Positions 36,556 to 45,547 of a DNA stretch of 64,000 nucleotides are shown here, piece after piece. This DNA comes from Paraburkholderia podalyriae. GTDB taxonomy: Bacteria; Pseudomonadota; Gammaproteobacteria; Burkholderiales; Burkholderiaceae. A model generated the notes under the pieces. It saw only the letters and a program-made list of their open reading frames with translations. It ran no database searches and was not told where the DNA came from. The position numbers were made by a program, and so were the translations under genes. Numbering within the stretch: position 1 is the stretch's first letter; every line of letters begins with the position of its first letter. The stretch lies in the NCBI RefSeq assembly GCF_014397785.1, contig NZ_VZQQ01000038.1:1-64000 (forward strand). The letters run 5' to 3'.

Positions 36556-38078
36556 CGCCCGAAGCGCCCGTTGTGACTTCTCCCGGTCCGTTCCGCAGTT
36601 CCCGGGCGGGTGCGCCGGTCGACACGCTGCGCATGCTGCCTTATGGCTTTGCGCGCACCGGGCAGATCCTGATCGTGAACCAGCATTCATTCCCGGCACC
36701 AGGTACGCTCGAAGTCTGGATCAGCGACCGCACACCGATATCGGCAGTCGGAGAGGTTGCGCGCCATGCGGGCGGGTTGACGCTGGTATGCATGCCGGCT
36801 GACGAACTGGCCCAGGCGATTAACCAGGCCTATGCACGCCAGGACGGCAGCGCCGCGCAAGTGGTCGGCGAAGTGGAAGGCGAAGTCGATCTCTCACGCC
36901 TCATGCAGGACATTCCCGAGGTGGAGGATCTGCTCGAGTCCGAAGACGACGCGCCAATCATCCGCATGATCAACGCGCTGCTTACGCAAGCCGCACGCGA
37001 ACAGGCCTCGGATATTCACATCGAGCCGTTCGAGACGTCGTCGGTGGTGCGCTTTCGCGTCGACGGCACGTTGCGCGACGTCGTGCGGCCAAAGAAAGCG
37101 CTGCACGGCGCGCTGATCTCGCGGATCAAGATCATGGCGCAGCTCGATATCGCCGAAAAGCGTCTGCCGCAGGACGGCCGTATAACGCTGCGCGTGGGCG
37201 GCCGCCCGGTCGACGTGCGCGTCTCGACGCTGCCGACCGGTCACGGCGAACGCGCGGTGCTGCGTCTGCTGGAAAAGGATGCGCAGCGGCTGAATCTGGA
37301 GCGGCTGGGAATGGCGCCGGATACGCTTGCCAGATTCGACAAGCTGATCGGCAAGCCACACGGCATTGTGCTGGTAACCGGCCCGACCGGTTCGGGCAAG
37401 ACCACCACGCTGTATGCGTCGATGTCACGGCTCGACACCGCGACGACGAACATCATGACGGTCGAAGACCCGATCGAATACGACCTGTCCGGCATCGGGC
37501 AGACGCAGGTCAACGAGCGGATCGGCATGACTTTCGCACGGGCGCTGCGTTCGATTCTGCGGCAGGACCCGGACGTCATCATGATCGGCGAAATCCGCGA
37601 CCTCGAAACCGCGCAGATCGCAGTGCAGGCGTCGCTCACGGGTCACCTGGTACTGGCGACGCTGCACACGAACGACGCGGCATCCGCCGTGACACGGTTG
37701 ACCGACATGGGTGTCGAGCCGTATCTGCTGGCGTCGTCGCTGCTTGGTGTGCTCGCGCAGCGGCTGGTGCGTCAGCTATGCCCTGCGTGCAAGGCGGAAC
37801 GCATTGAAGAAGAACCTGAGGGAAGACACACACGATGGCATCCGGTGGGCTGCGAGAAGTGCAACCACACCGGCTATGCAGGACGGCGCGGTGTCTACGA
37901 ACTGCTGCTGGTGGATGACGCGATCACATCGCTGATCCACAGAAATGCGGCTGACGCGGAGATTCTGGCGGCCGGCAGGGCGGCGGGGATGCGCACTCTA
38001 CGCGAGGACGCCAACCGATGGCTCGCGTCGGGGGCGAGCTCACTGGAAGAAGTCCTACGGGTGACAGGCGGAGAATGA
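36552..38078 (+). CDS. gspE: type II secretion ATPase GspE
   Basis: A 508-residue cytoplasmic hexameric ATPase that powers pseudopilus assembly. Motifs in order: N2 region (QASDIHIEPFETSSVVRFRV), Walker A GPTGSGKTTTLYASMSRL (about residue 279), Asp box VEDPIEYDL, Walker B RQDPDVIMIGEIRD, His box TGHLVLATLHTNDA, and the four-Cys zinc module of GspE (CPAC…CEKC, about 410-440) with CNHTGYAGRRGVYELL. The N1 part that binds GspL is short. ATG 36552 overlaps the gspD stop. Confidence 0.95.
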   Translation: MTPEAPVVTSPGPFRSSRAGAPVDTLRMLPYGFARTGQILIVNQHSFPAPGTLEVWISDRTPISAVGEVARHAGGLTLVCMPADELAQAINQAYARQDGSAAQVVGEVEGEVDLSRLMQDIPEVEDLLESEDDAPIIRMINALLTQAAREQASDIHIEPFETSSVVRFRVDGTLRDVVRPKKALHGALISRIKIMAQLDIAEKRLPQDGRITLRVGGRPVDVRVSTLPTGHGERAVLRLLEKDAQRLNLERLGMAPDTLARFDKLIGKPHGIVLVTGPTGSGKTTTLYASMSRLDTATTNIMTVEDPIEYDLSGIGQTQVNERIGMTFARALRSILRQDPDVIMIGEIRDLETAQIAVQASLTGHLVLATLHTNDAASAVTRLTDMGVEPYLLASSLLGVLAQRLVRQLCPACKAERIEEEPEGRHTRWHPVGCEKCNHTGYAGRRGVYELLLVDDAITSLIHRNAADAEILAAGRAAGMRTLREDANRWLASGASSLEEVLRVTGGE

Positions 38079-38079
38079 C

Positions 38080-39297
38080 ATGTCGGCATTCCGGTATGAG
38101 GCGATCAATGCAACGGGCAAGACACTCAAGGGCGTACTTGAGGCCGATAGCGCGCGAGCAGGCCGCAGCCAGCTTCGCACACAGGGGCTGACGCCGCTGG
38201 TTGTCGAGCCCGCTGCGTCACGCGCGCACGGCGCACGAGGCCAGCGTCTTGCGCTAGGCCGCAAGCTGTCGCAGCGGGAGCAGGCAATCCTGACTCGCCA
38301 ACTGGCCAGTCTGCTGATCGCCGGCTTGCCGCTCGACGAAACGTTGTCGGTGCTGAGCGAGCAGGCCGAGCGTGACTACGTGCGCGAGCTGATGGCGTCG
38401 ATTCGTGCGGAGGTCGTCGGCGGACACTCGTTTGCCAACGCGCTCTCACAGCATCCGCGGGATTTTCCGGAGATCTATCGCGCGCTGGTGGCGGCGGGCG
38501 AACATACGGGCAAGCTTGGCGTTGTGCTCTCGCGCCTCGCCGACTACATCGAACAGAGCAATGCGCTCAAGCAGAAGATCCTGCTTGCGTTCACCTATCC
38601 GGCGGTAGTGACCTGTATCGCGTTCGGCATTGTGACCTTCCTGCTGAGTTACGTGGTGCCCCAGGTCGCCAACGTGTTCGTGAGCACGAAACAGGCGTTG
38701 CCGCTTCTCACCGTCATGATGCTGGCGCTCTCCGGCTACGTGCGGCACTGGTGGTGGGCGACCCTTATTGCAGTTGCGATTGTGGTCTGGCTCGCGCGCC
38801 GTATTCTCGAGCAGCCTGGCCCCAGACTCGCATTCGATCGGTGGGCGCTTACCGCGCCGCTGTTCGGAAAACTGGTCCGGGGTTATAACACGGTGCGCTT
38901 TGCGAGCACGCTCGGGATTCTCACTGCGGCCGGCGTACCCATCCTGCGCGCGCTACAGGCAGCGGGCGAGACGCTGAGCAATCGTGCGATGCACGAGAAC
39001 ATCGACGACGCGATTGTGCGGGTGCGGGAGGGGACGTCACTCTCGCGAGCGCTGGGCAATACCAGAACGTTCCCGCCGGTGCTGGTCCACCTGATCCGTT
39101 CCGGTGAAGCAACCGGCGACGTGACAACCATGCTTGACCGCGCCTCTGACGGCGAGTCGCGGGAGCTGGAACGCCGCACGATGTTCCTGACCAGTCTGCT
39201 CGAACCGCTGCTGATTCTGGCGATGGGCGGCGTCGTGCTCGTAATCGTACTCGCCGTCATGATGCCGATCATCGAACTCAACAACCTGGTGCAGTGA
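38080..39297 (+). CDS. gspF: type II secretion inner-membrane protein GspF
   Basis: A 405-residue polytopic protein with two T2SSF domains: the first around QREQAILTRQLASLLIAGLP to the helix near FTYPAVVTCIAFGIVTFLL, the second around RFASTLGILTAAGVPILRAL to the C-terminal helix LLEPLLILAMGGVVLVIVLA. Three membrane segments are expected. It starts 1 base after the gspE stop. It anchors the ATPase complex. Confidence 0.95.
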   Translation: MSAFRYEAINATGKTLKGVLEADSARAGRSQLRTQGLTPLVVEPAASRAHGARGQRLALGRKLSQREQAILTRQLASLLIAGLPLDETLSVLSEQAERDYVRELMASIRAEVVGGHSFANALSQHPRDFPEIYRALVAAGEHTGKLGVVLSRLADYIEQSNALKQKILLAFTYPAVVTCIAFGIVTFLLSYVVPQVANVFVSTKQALPLLTVMMLALSGYVRHWWWATLIAVAIVVWLARRILEQPGPRLAFDRWALTAPLFGKLVRGYNTVRFASTLGILTAAGVPILRALQAAGETLSNRAMHENIDDAIVRVREGTSLSRALGNTRTFPPVLVHLIRSGEATGDVTTMLDRASDGESRELERRTMFLTSLLEPLLILAMGGVVLVIVLAVMMPIIELNNLVQ

Positions 39298-39305
39298 TGG
39301 ACCGT

Positions 39306-39740
39306 TCAGCGCACGAACACACTCGGGTCCTGAGCGGAAGGCAGAGCGATTTCGCGTTGCACGCCGTGTCTGTCGACCACGATCGAGTGCGGGCGAACTT
39401 CGCTGAGCGTAGTCGCATCGGTGATCGCACCGTTCACGCGAACGACGCGGGCTGCTTCACCGCCGATGCTGACAATGGCGGCGGCGTGTTGAGGACCGAA
39501 GGAGAGGATGCCCAGCAGTTGAACGCCGTCATGCTGGCCCTGATCGGGTTGTGCGCCAAAGAGCGTTGCACCCGCTGACGCATCGATTGATGCGGCTGGG
39601 GCGGGATGTGCCGGCGCGGCGGAAATCGGTGCATAAAGAACCCGGATCCACGCTGCAAGAACGGCCACGAACAGCGCAATGGCTGCAACGGATGCAAGCA
39701 GCGGCGGGGACGGGAATCGATGCAGAACGGGACGAAGCAT
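39306..39740 (-). CDS. gspC: type II secretion inner-membrane protein GspC
   Basis: A 144-residue bitopic protein, shorter than typical GspC. One membrane helix (LLASVAAIALFVAVLAAWIR, about residues 12-31) is followed by a Pro/Ala linker and a homology region (VQLLGILSFGPQHAAAIVSI; VRVNGAITDATTLSEV; HSIVVDRHGVQREIAL) that contacts the secretin N0 domain. No C-terminal PDZ or coiled coil remains. It is encoded on the minus strand between gspF and gspG. Start 39740 is chosen because a natural N-terminus (MLRPVLHRF) precedes the helix. Confidence 0.85.
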   Translation of the reverse strand: MLRPVLHRFPSPPLLASVAAIALFVAVLAAWIRVLYAPISAAPAHPAPAASIDASAGATLFGAQPDQGQHDGVQLLGILSFGPQHAAAIVSIGGEAARVVRVNGAITDATTLSEVRPHSIVVDRHGVQREIALPSAQDPSVFVR

Positions 39741-39879
39741 GGTGTGAATTCCGGCTGGCAAAGCGGTGGAGGAATAGCACGAGGGGGTTGCGCGATGCGT
39801 TGCTGACATCGATGCATACGCATGGCAACAACACGACAACGCACGGCGTGTTCTTATTCTTGGGCGAAAGGGTGAATAC

Positions 39880-40362
39880 ATGATGACGGGTTCAAACATG
39901 CTGGGCTCACGTAGCGTCGGCGCTCACCGCCGTCGGAGAGGACGTCGCACGCAGCACGGCTTTACGCTGATTGAGATCATGGTGGTGATTGCGATTCTCG
40001 GGATCCTTGCCGCGCTGATCGTGCCGAAGATCATGAGCCGTCCTGATGAAGCACGGCGCATCGCGGCGAAACAGGATATCGGCACGGTGATGCAGGCGCT
40101 CAACCTGTACCGGCTCGACAACGGCCGGTATCCGACCACTGATCAGGGTCTGCGTGCGCTCGTTGAAAAACCGGCCGTCGATCCAGTTCCCAACAACTGG
40201 AAAGATGGCGGCTACCTCGAGCGCTTGCCGAACGATCCGTGGGGCAACGCGTATCAGTACCTGAGCCCGGGTGTGCATGGTGCGATCGACGTATTCAGTC
40301 TTGGCGCGGATGGCAAGGCGGGTGGGGAGGGTAACGATGCCGATATTGGATCGTGGCAATAG
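39880..40362 (+). CDS. gspG: type II secretion major pseudopilin GspG
   Basis: A 160-residue major pseudopilin. A basic leader (…RRRRGRRTQHG) is cleaved before FTLIEIMVVIAILGILAALI with Glu5. The family body is clear: VPKIMSRPDEARRIAAKQDI, GRYPTTDQGLRALVEKP and WGNAYQYLSPG, ending GGEGNDADIGSW with the calcium-binding aspartates. AAAGGGTG lies upstream. The gspH ATG lies inside its 3' end. Confidence 0.95.
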   Translation: MMTGSNMLGSRSVGAHRRRRGRRTQHGFTLIEIMVVIAILGILAALIVPKIMSRPDEARRIAAKQDIGTVMQALNLYRLDNGRYPTTDQGLRALVEKPAVDPVPNNWKDGGYLERLPNDPWGNAYQYLSPGVHGAIDVFSLGADGKAGGEGNDADIGSWQ

Positions 40363-40879
40363 TGCCGGCATGCAATGGCGATGGCGCGCTTCCTCGGCCG
40401 GGCGGCGGCACATGCGTTGCCGTTCCGCGGGTTTCACGCTGCTGGAAATGCTGGTGGTGCTGGTGATCGCCGGACTGCTCGTGGCGGTCGTCGCGCTGGC
40501 GCCAAACCGGAACCGTCGCACGGATCTGGCGGAAGAGGCGCAGCGCCTTGCCACGCTGCTTGAATCCGCAGGCGATGAGGCACAGATCCGCTCGGTTCCG
40601 ATTGCGTGGCAGCCTGTCGACGGCGGCTATCGGTTCTATCAGCGAGCCGGGGACGGCTCCTGGCGGCCGATGGCAGACGAGTTGCTCGGCCCGCATCGGT
40701 GGGCCACGGATGTGACCGGCGTGTCGATCCGCTACACAGGCAGCGGGGATCCGATCCAGCGGGTCGTGCTGGGCAATGAGAGCATCGACGTGCCGGTCAC
40801 GATTACGCTGTACTCCGGTGCCGTACGTCTGCTCGTGGTCAGCAGTGGGATCGGCAATTTCGCGGTGAGCAGGCCATGA
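40337..40879 (+). CDS. gspH: type II secretion minor pseudopilin GspH
   Basis: A 180-residue pseudopilin. A long leader (about 30 residues) ends at RSAG before FTLLEMLVVLVIAGLLVAVV. EEAQRLATLLESAGDEAQIR and the beta-rich C-terminus fit GspH. ATG 40337 has GGAGGG upstream and overlaps the gspG stop by 26 bases. In canonical operons gspI, J and K would follow; here gspL comes next. Confidence 0.9.
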   Translation: MPILDRGNSAGMQWRWRASSAGRRHMRCRSAGFTLLEMLVVLVIAGLLVAVVALAPNRNRRTDLAEEAQRLATLLESAGDEAQIRSVPIAWQPVDGGYRFYQRAGDGSWRPMADELLGPHRWATDVTGVSIRYTGSGDPIQRVVLGNESIDVPVTITLYSGAVRLLVVSSGIGNFAVSRP

Positions 40880-40928
40880 AGGCGCGGGATTACCGTCGTC
40901 ATCAGCGCCTGTTCTGTGAGGTGAAACC

Positions 40929-42386
40929 ATGTCGAGCCTGATCGTGCTGTTACCGTCGAGCGACATGGGCGTAGCGAACGGAGGCGCGATGATGCCGTTT
41001 GCGCTGTTCGATCGCGAAGGTAAAGCCCTGCGGGCCGGTCTTGCCGCGATGGATGCGCTGCCCCGGGCGCATGTTACGGTGCTCATTCTGGTCGCGCGCG
41101 ACGCGTTGCTGCTCAATGTCACGTTGCCGCCGGTGACGGGTGCGCGGTTGCGCCGCATATTGCCTAATGTGGTCGAGGAATTCCTGATCCAGGACGCACA
41201 GCGCAGTCATATTGCGATCGATCCCACGCCGCAGGATTCCGGTGTGAGGTGCGCGGCGGTCGTTGACCGTGAGTGGTTCGCGTCTGTCATTGAGCGCTTT
41301 ACGGGGGCAGGCCATCGCCGGTTGCGCGCCGTGCCGCTGATTCACTGCATTCCTTTACTGACTGCCGCGCTATCGCCGCCGTCCATGGAGTCACCCGCCC
41401 AACTGCAGGACGTGACCGCGACCGAGCGTCCCGCTGCGAGCGAGGAGCCTGAAGGGGGGGGCGCAGAAGTGGGCCGTGATGTGGCAAGTGCGCTGATCAT
41501 GCGACGCGATCGCGTGTTGCCGGAGTCGGCGGAATCGCAGGAATCGCCGGAATCGCACGACGACACGCAGTGGGTGGAGCTGGCACTCAGGCAGGGCGCG
41601 CTTGGTTTCGGAGCGAGTGTCCCGGCCGTTCAACTGGACGCGACGATCGCTGAACTGGCGAAGCGTCAGGCATTGATGGTCTATTCGCTCGCAGTCGGAG
41701 CCGATGACGGCGGACCACCCGTCAATCCGGACGCGGAAAGTGGGAAGCACCGCGGTGATGAGAAGGTGACCCGAGCCAGTGAGCCCGCCCATTTGGGTAC
41801 GGACTTTCCCTTGGCCACACATGTCCTGCCGTGGGTGAGTGTTGCTCGTGAAGCGCTCGCCTGCCGGTTCGACCTGTGCCAGTTCGAATTTGCGAATGCG
41901 GGGCGCAGCCGCCCTGGCGCCGGCGGACTCAAACCGTGGCGTGTGGCGCTTGGTTTCGTTGCGGCGTCGCTCGTGGTGTCGATCGTCGCCGTCAATGTGC
42001 AATGGTTCGAGTTGCGCCATCGTCGCGACGCGCTGAACGCGCAGATGACGCAGCTTGTGAAAACGGCGTTTCCGGGTACGACGGTGATTCTCGATCCGCA
42101 CGCGCAGATGGGCGCGGAACTGGCCCGGCTGCGCAGGGCGGCCGGGGAATTGCGGTCGGACGATTTTCTGGCGATCGCGACAGGCGTTGCCCATGCGCTG
42201 GGGCCAGTTCCGTCCAGTGCAATCGCCGGGCTCGACTACAACGGCGGGGCGCTTGATATGACATTCAAGCCCGGCACGACGATCGACAGTGACGGGCTCA
42301 AGCGCCGATTGACGGCGCAGGGTTTGTCCGCTCAGGAGGATAACGGCAAATGGACGGTCAAATCCGTGCAGTCCGGGCCGCGCTGA
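40929..42386 (+). CDS. gspL: type II secretion assembly protein GspL
   Basis: A 485-residue bitopic protein. The cytoplasmic actin-like domain (LPPVTGARLRRILPNVVEEF; FLIQDAQRSHIAID) binds GspE. A single membrane helix (VALGFVAASLVVSIVAVNVQ, about 340-360) precedes the periplasmic ferredoxin-like domain. A low-complexity stretch ESAESQESPESHDD (about 198-211) lies in the cytoplasmic part. Its stop overlaps the gspM start by 37 bases. Confidence 0.9.
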   Translation: MSSLIVLLPSSDMGVANGGAMMPFALFDREGKALRAGLAAMDALPRAHVTVLILVARDALLLNVTLPPVTGARLRRILPNVVEEFLIQDAQRSHIAIDPTPQDSGVRCAAVVDREWFASVIERFTGAGHRRLRAVPLIHCIPLLTAALSPPSMESPAQLQDVTATERPAASEEPEGGGAEVGRDVASALIMRRDRVLPESAESQESPESHDDTQWVELALRQGALGFGASVPAVQLDATIAELAKRQALMVYSLAVGADDGGPPVNPDAESGKHRGDEKVTRASEPAHLGTDFPLATHVLPWVSVAREALACRFDLCQFEFANAGRSRPGAGGLKPWRVALGFVAASLVVSIVAVNVQWFELRHRRDALNAQMTQLVKTAFPGTTVILDPHAQMGAELARLRRAAGELRSDDFLAIATGVAHALGPVPSSAIAGLDYNGGALDMTFKPGTTIDSDGLKRRLTAQGLSAQEDNGKWTVKSVQSGPR

Positions 42387-42862
42387 CGGAGTGGTTCGAG
42401 GTGCGTGCCCCTCGCGAGAAAAAGCTGCTGCTTGTCGGCGGCGTTCTCGTCGCCCTGGCACTCGTCTACAACGTGCTGTGGGAACCCGCTTACGATGGCC
42501 GCGCGCAGATCGTCGCGAAGCTTCCGTTGCTCGAGGCGCAGCTCGCCGATGTCCAGTTGCAAATCGATGAGGCGCGCAGGCTGAAAGCGGCGGCCGCGGT
42601 TCGCCCGCCTGCGGGCATTGCATTGCGCGAGGCCCTGGGCGCGTCACTTGCGCAGGCAGGTGTCGCGAAGGCGCAACTCACGGTACTGGGTAAAGGCGTG
42701 CAGGTCGACGCGAAGGCTGTGTCGTTCGCAGTGTGGATGGCGTGGCTCGACCAGGTGCGCCGGGAGCAGCATGTGCGCGTGATCAACGCTCACGCGAGCG
42801 CGGAAGCGAAGCAGGGGCAAGCGACGGTGTCCGCGACATTGCAGCCGGCGGCGGATCAATGA
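42350..42862 (+). CDS. gspM: type II secretion assembly protein GspM
   Basis: A 170-residue bitopic protein: amphipathic N-terminus (EWFEVRAPREKKLLLVGG), one membrane helix (LVGGVLVALALVYNVLW), a periplasmic coiled coil (EAQLADVQLQIDEARRLK) and a ferredoxin-like domain (SFAVWMAWLDQVRREQHVRV). It partners GspL. It is the last gene of the D-M operon. No gspN follows. Confidence 0.9.
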   Translation: MDGQIRAVRAALTEWFEVRAPREKKLLLVGGVLVALALVYNVLWEPAYDGRAQIVAKLPLLEAQLADVQLQIDEARRLKAAAAVRPPAGIALREALGASLAQAGVAKAQLTVLGKGVQVDAKAVSFAVWMAWLDQVRREQHVRVINAHASAEAKQGQATVSATLQPAADQ

Positions 42863-42920
42863 CGCCATATCGTTGCGCTCGCATGTAGATGTCTGCGGCA
42901 AGCCCGATCGTACACTGTCG

Positions 42921-42954
42921 CGGACACTTAACTGTCACATTATCTTCTTACGAT
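42921..42954 (+). promoter_or_regulatory. Pho-box-like promoter of the vreA-like operon
   Basis: CGGACAC (42921-42927), TTAA, CTGTCAC (42932-42938): two heptamers at 11-bp spacing with an AT spacer, the second matching the PhoB half-site at 6 of 7 positions and the first weakly. TACGAT follows after exactly 10 nt as a -10, the geometry of PhoB-activated promoters. The signalling operon ATG is 81 bp downstream. Confidence 0.45.
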
Positions 42955-43035
42955 ACGGTGCTCAACTGTTATCGATGCTGAGCCACGGCCTGTCCCACGT
43001 CCGCGCGACATAATCCAACTTCCGGCGATTCATAC

Positions 43036-43776
43036 ATGACACGCTCATGGGCACCGTCCGGTGTCCTGGCGCTTACTGCATGCTTCCTACTTTGCGTCCT
43101 TATCGTGCGGAGCGCTCAAGCACAGGATGCCGGTCGGGCGAGTCGGCCCTCTGGAGGCAGCGTGCACTATGATCTACCCGCACAGCCTCTTGCACAGGTG
43201 CTTCAGGCGTTTGGCCGTCTGACTGAGCTGGTGGTGCTCGCTCCCGCGCCGCTTCTCGATGGACGTATCAGCGCGCCGGTCAGCGGCGACTATCTGCCCC
43301 GCGAAGCGCTGCAGCGCGTGCTCGAAGGCACCGGGTTGCAGGCCGATTTTACGGGCATGGACGAGGCGCTCATCGTTGCCGCGCCAAAGAGTGACGAGGT
43401 CGCTCCCGCGGTTGTTCCGGAAGCAACCGGCACGCTGGCAATCGACGGTCTCTCCGACGATGGCGATCAGCGCGCTTATGCCGCGATGGTCCAGTCGCGC
43501 CTGACCGAGGCGTTATGCGCGCTGCCCCTGACGCGTCCAGGAAACTACCGGCTGGTGGCGCAACTGCGTATCGATGATGAAGGAGAACTGGTAGCCGCCG
43601 CGGTAGTGACCTCGACAGGCCTGTCGGCGCGGGACGCGGCGATCGAGCGAGCGATCCGGACGTTGCGATTCGATTCGCCGCCGCCTCGCGGGCTTCCCGA
43701 GCCGGTTACGATTCTGCTGCGGCCAGTCGGTAAAGGCGTGCATATCGACTGCTCACAATCAGGCGAACGGGGCTAG
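43036..43776 (+). CDS. VreA-like signalling protein (STN domain plus TonB-C-like domain, no beta-barrel)
   Basis: A 246-residue periplasmic protein. Signal peptide ends at RSAQAQ (about residue 29). A secretin/TonB N-terminal short (STN) domain follows (about 42-115: YDLPAQPLAQVLQAFGRLTE; LPREALQRVLEGTGLQADFT). The second half (about 150-240: RLTEALCALP; LRIDDEGELVAAAVVTSTGL) resembles a TonB C-terminal domain. There is no receptor barrel, unlike FecA-type transducers; from memory this is the distinctive layout of P. aeruginosa VreA. It sits 5 bases before the sigma factor gene and would pass a signal to the FecR-like protein. Confidence 0.8.
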   Translation: MTRSWAPSGVLALTACFLLCVLIVRSAQAQDAGRASRPSGGSVHYDLPAQPLAQVLQAFGRLTELVVLAPAPLLDGRISAPVSGDYLPREALQRVLEGTGLQADFTGMDEALIVAAPKSDEVAPAVVPEATGTLAIDGLSDDGDQRAYAAMVQSRLTEALCALPLTRPGNYRLVAQLRIDDEGELVAAAVVTSTGLSARDAAIERAIRTLRFDSPPPRGLPEPVTILLRPVGKGVHIDCSQSGERG

Positions 43777-43781
43777 GGGTC

Positions 43782-44330
43782 ATGTCAGACAGCAGCCGGA
43801 CACAACTAAAAAAGCTCCTGGTTTCGCGCTATGCGTACCTGGTCAGACGGCTCGAGCGCGTGACGGGATCGAAAGACGGTGCCGCCGACGCTTTGCACGA
43901 AACCTGGTTGCGCCTCGAAAACGCGAACGTCGCCGCACCTGTTGCGAATGGCGACGCGTATATTCTGGGCATGGCGAGCAACGTCGCGATTGATCAGCAT
44001 CGTCGCGAGCGGCGTCATTTCCATGAAGACGACGTCGATGCGCTGCTCGAGTTGCCGGACGAACTCGCTGATCCGGAACGGATCGTGGAAGCGCGTTTCA
44101 AGGTCGAGGCGCTCAAGGATATCCTGCGTGGTCTGACGCCCCGGCGCCGGGCGATCTTGCTGGCTGCGCGTGTGGATGGACAGTTGAACCGTGAAATCGC
44201 TGAACGTTTCGGTATTTCGCTACGTCTGGTCGAGAGCGAGTTGAGCACTGCAATAAAATATTGCCTCGAGCGCATGCAGGAATCAGGCGATCCGTACACG
44301 GGTTCGAGAAGCGGGCCGCGAAAATTTTGA
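43782..44330 (+). CDS. ECF sigma factor, FecI/VreI type
   Basis: A 182-residue sigma-70-family factor with regions 2 (YAYLVRRLERVTGSKDGAAD and GMASNVAIDQHRRERRHF) and 4 (LRGLTPRRRAILLAARVDGQ; REIAERFGISLRLVESEL). HETWLRLE and the YILGMASNVAIDQHRR stretch place it with iron-starvation-type ECFs. It lies between a VreA-like sensor and a FecR-like anti-sigma, as in cell-surface signalling systems. Likely targets are the repeated CGACAAAA sites at 12.1, 33.6 and 34.0 kb. Confidence 0.9.
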   Translation: MSDSSRTQLKKLLVSRYAYLVRRLERVTGSKDGAADALHETWLRLENANVAAPVANGDAYILGMASNVAIDQHRRERRHFHEDDVDALLELPDELADPERIVEARFKVEALKDILRGLTPRRRAILLAARVDGQLNREIAERFGISLRLVESELSTAIKYCLERMQESGDPYTGSRSGPRKF

Positions 44331-44341
44331 TTACCTTATCG

Positions 44342-45340
44342 ATGACGAAAGCTGAGGTCGATGCCCAGAGCGAAGAGCAGGCTCAGGCCCGTGCATGGCT
44401 GCTGCGCCTGCGCGGTGGGAACCTGTGCCCGGATGACGTGCGGGCTTTTGAGCAATGGTGCGACGATCACCCGAGCACGTCCCATCTGTTGCGCGATACG
44501 TGGGGCATGCTGCGAACCGCCGCCGCCGAGATCAGGCAGGAAGAACTGGCATCGGGGCAGGCGTGGAAAGGGAACGTGAGCCGCACGCACGCGTTGCGGC
44601 CCGGGCGGCGGGCATTCGTGGGTTTTGCCGTGGCTGCGGGCGCTTCGTGGCTCGCGCTGCGTCCGCCCCTGAGCCTGTGGCCGGCCTTGACCGATTACGC
44701 CGCCGACTATCATACGGGCACCGGTGAGCAGCGCCGTGTGGCGTTGTCGGACCGGGTGGTGGTCGAGATGAATACGCAGACGCGGCTCGATATGTTGCCT
44801 GCCCTGCAAGCGGTCCGTGGTGTCGAATTGCTGGCGGGCGAGGCCGAGGTCGTTGCCGCGGCGCCGCCCGCCGGTCGCAGCGATCCGCTGCGGGCGGTTG
44901 CACTGGTCGCAGGTAAAGGCCGGATGCAGGCGCAAATCGCGCGATTCAATGTTCGCAATAGCGGGGACCAGGTCTGCGTGACCTGCGTATCGGGTTCGGT
45001 GGCATTCGAACATCCCCGCCAGCGCTTGACGTTGCTCGCCGGCCAGCAACTGGTCTATGACGACCGGGAAGTCCATCCCGTTTCGCAGGTGGATCCAGCC
45101 GAAGTGATGGCCTGGCGAAGAGGTGTGCTCGTATTCAATGGGGTGCCGCTCGCCCAGGTGGTCGACGAGATCAATCGTTACCGGCCGGGCAAGGTCATTC
45201 TGCGAAACGCGGCGCTGGGCGAAAATCGCATACAGGCGCAGTTTCCGATCGCCAAACTGGACGACGTCATCAACATGCTCGGCCGGCTCTACGGCGCGCG
45301 CGTCACCAAACTTCCCGGCAATATCGTGCTGCTCAGCTGA
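44342..45340 (+). CDS. FecR-like anti-sigma factor, VreR type
   Basis: A 332-residue bitopic anti-sigma. The N-terminal cytoplasmic DUF4880 part (EQAQARAWLLRLRGGNLCPD; HLLRDTWGMLR) binds the ECF sigma. One membrane segment lies near 90-112 (FVGFAVAAGASWLALRP). The periplasmic FecR domain follows (YHTGTGEQRRVALSDRVVVE; LLAGEAEV; FNVRNSGDQVCVTCVSGSVA). It ends in an STN-like domain (FNGVPLAQVVDEINRYRPGK). ATG 44342 is used; longer frames overlap the sigma gene. Third gene of the signalling operon. Confidence 0.9.
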   Translation: MTKAEVDAQSEEQAQARAWLLRLRGGNLCPDDVRAFEQWCDDHPSTSHLLRDTWGMLRTAAAEIRQEELASGQAWKGNVSRTHALRPGRRAFVGFAVAAGASWLALRPPLSLWPALTDYAADYHTGTGEQRRVALSDRVVVEMNTQTRLDMLPALQAVRGVELLAGEAEVVAAAPPAGRSDPLRAVALVAGKGRMQAQIARFNVRNSGDQVCVTCVSGSVAFEHPRQRLTLLAGQQLVYDDREVHPVSQVDPAEVMAWRRGVLVFNGVPLAQVVDEINRYRPGKVILRNAALGENRIQAQFPIAKLDDVINMLGRLYGARVTKLPGNIVLLS

Positions 45341-45454
45341 GCCTGAGCAGGCGGTGCTTCCGGCCACCCGATTTTCTGCGGGTTACGGCCGCCGTTTCCG
45401 ACATAACTCATGAAGGCCTGCCATTTACGGCCTGTCAGCGTTCCGGTTCCCATG

Positions 45455-45468
45455 TGTCATGCATGACA
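45455..45468. repeat. perfect palindrome with PhoB-like half-sites
   Basis: TGTCATGCATGACA is a 14-bp perfect palindrome. CTGTCAG copies flank it at 45432 and 45478, giving four TGTCA/TGACA words in under 60 bp. A similar TGTCAT-GGCG-ATGACA occurs at 53110-53125. Possible regulator site; function unknown. Confidence 0.4.
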
Positions 45469-45547
45469 GGGCTGAATCTGTCAGGCGGGAACTGGGACAG
45501 CTCCGCCGTGGACCGAGCGAAGTGCGCGAGTTCGGGCCGGATGTCCC

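Noticed and set aside
43036..43776. The STN-domain protein as a second secretin
   Set aside because: It is only 246 residues long and has no secretin domain. The TonB-C-like second half and the adjacent sigma/anti-sigma pair fit a signalling protein better.
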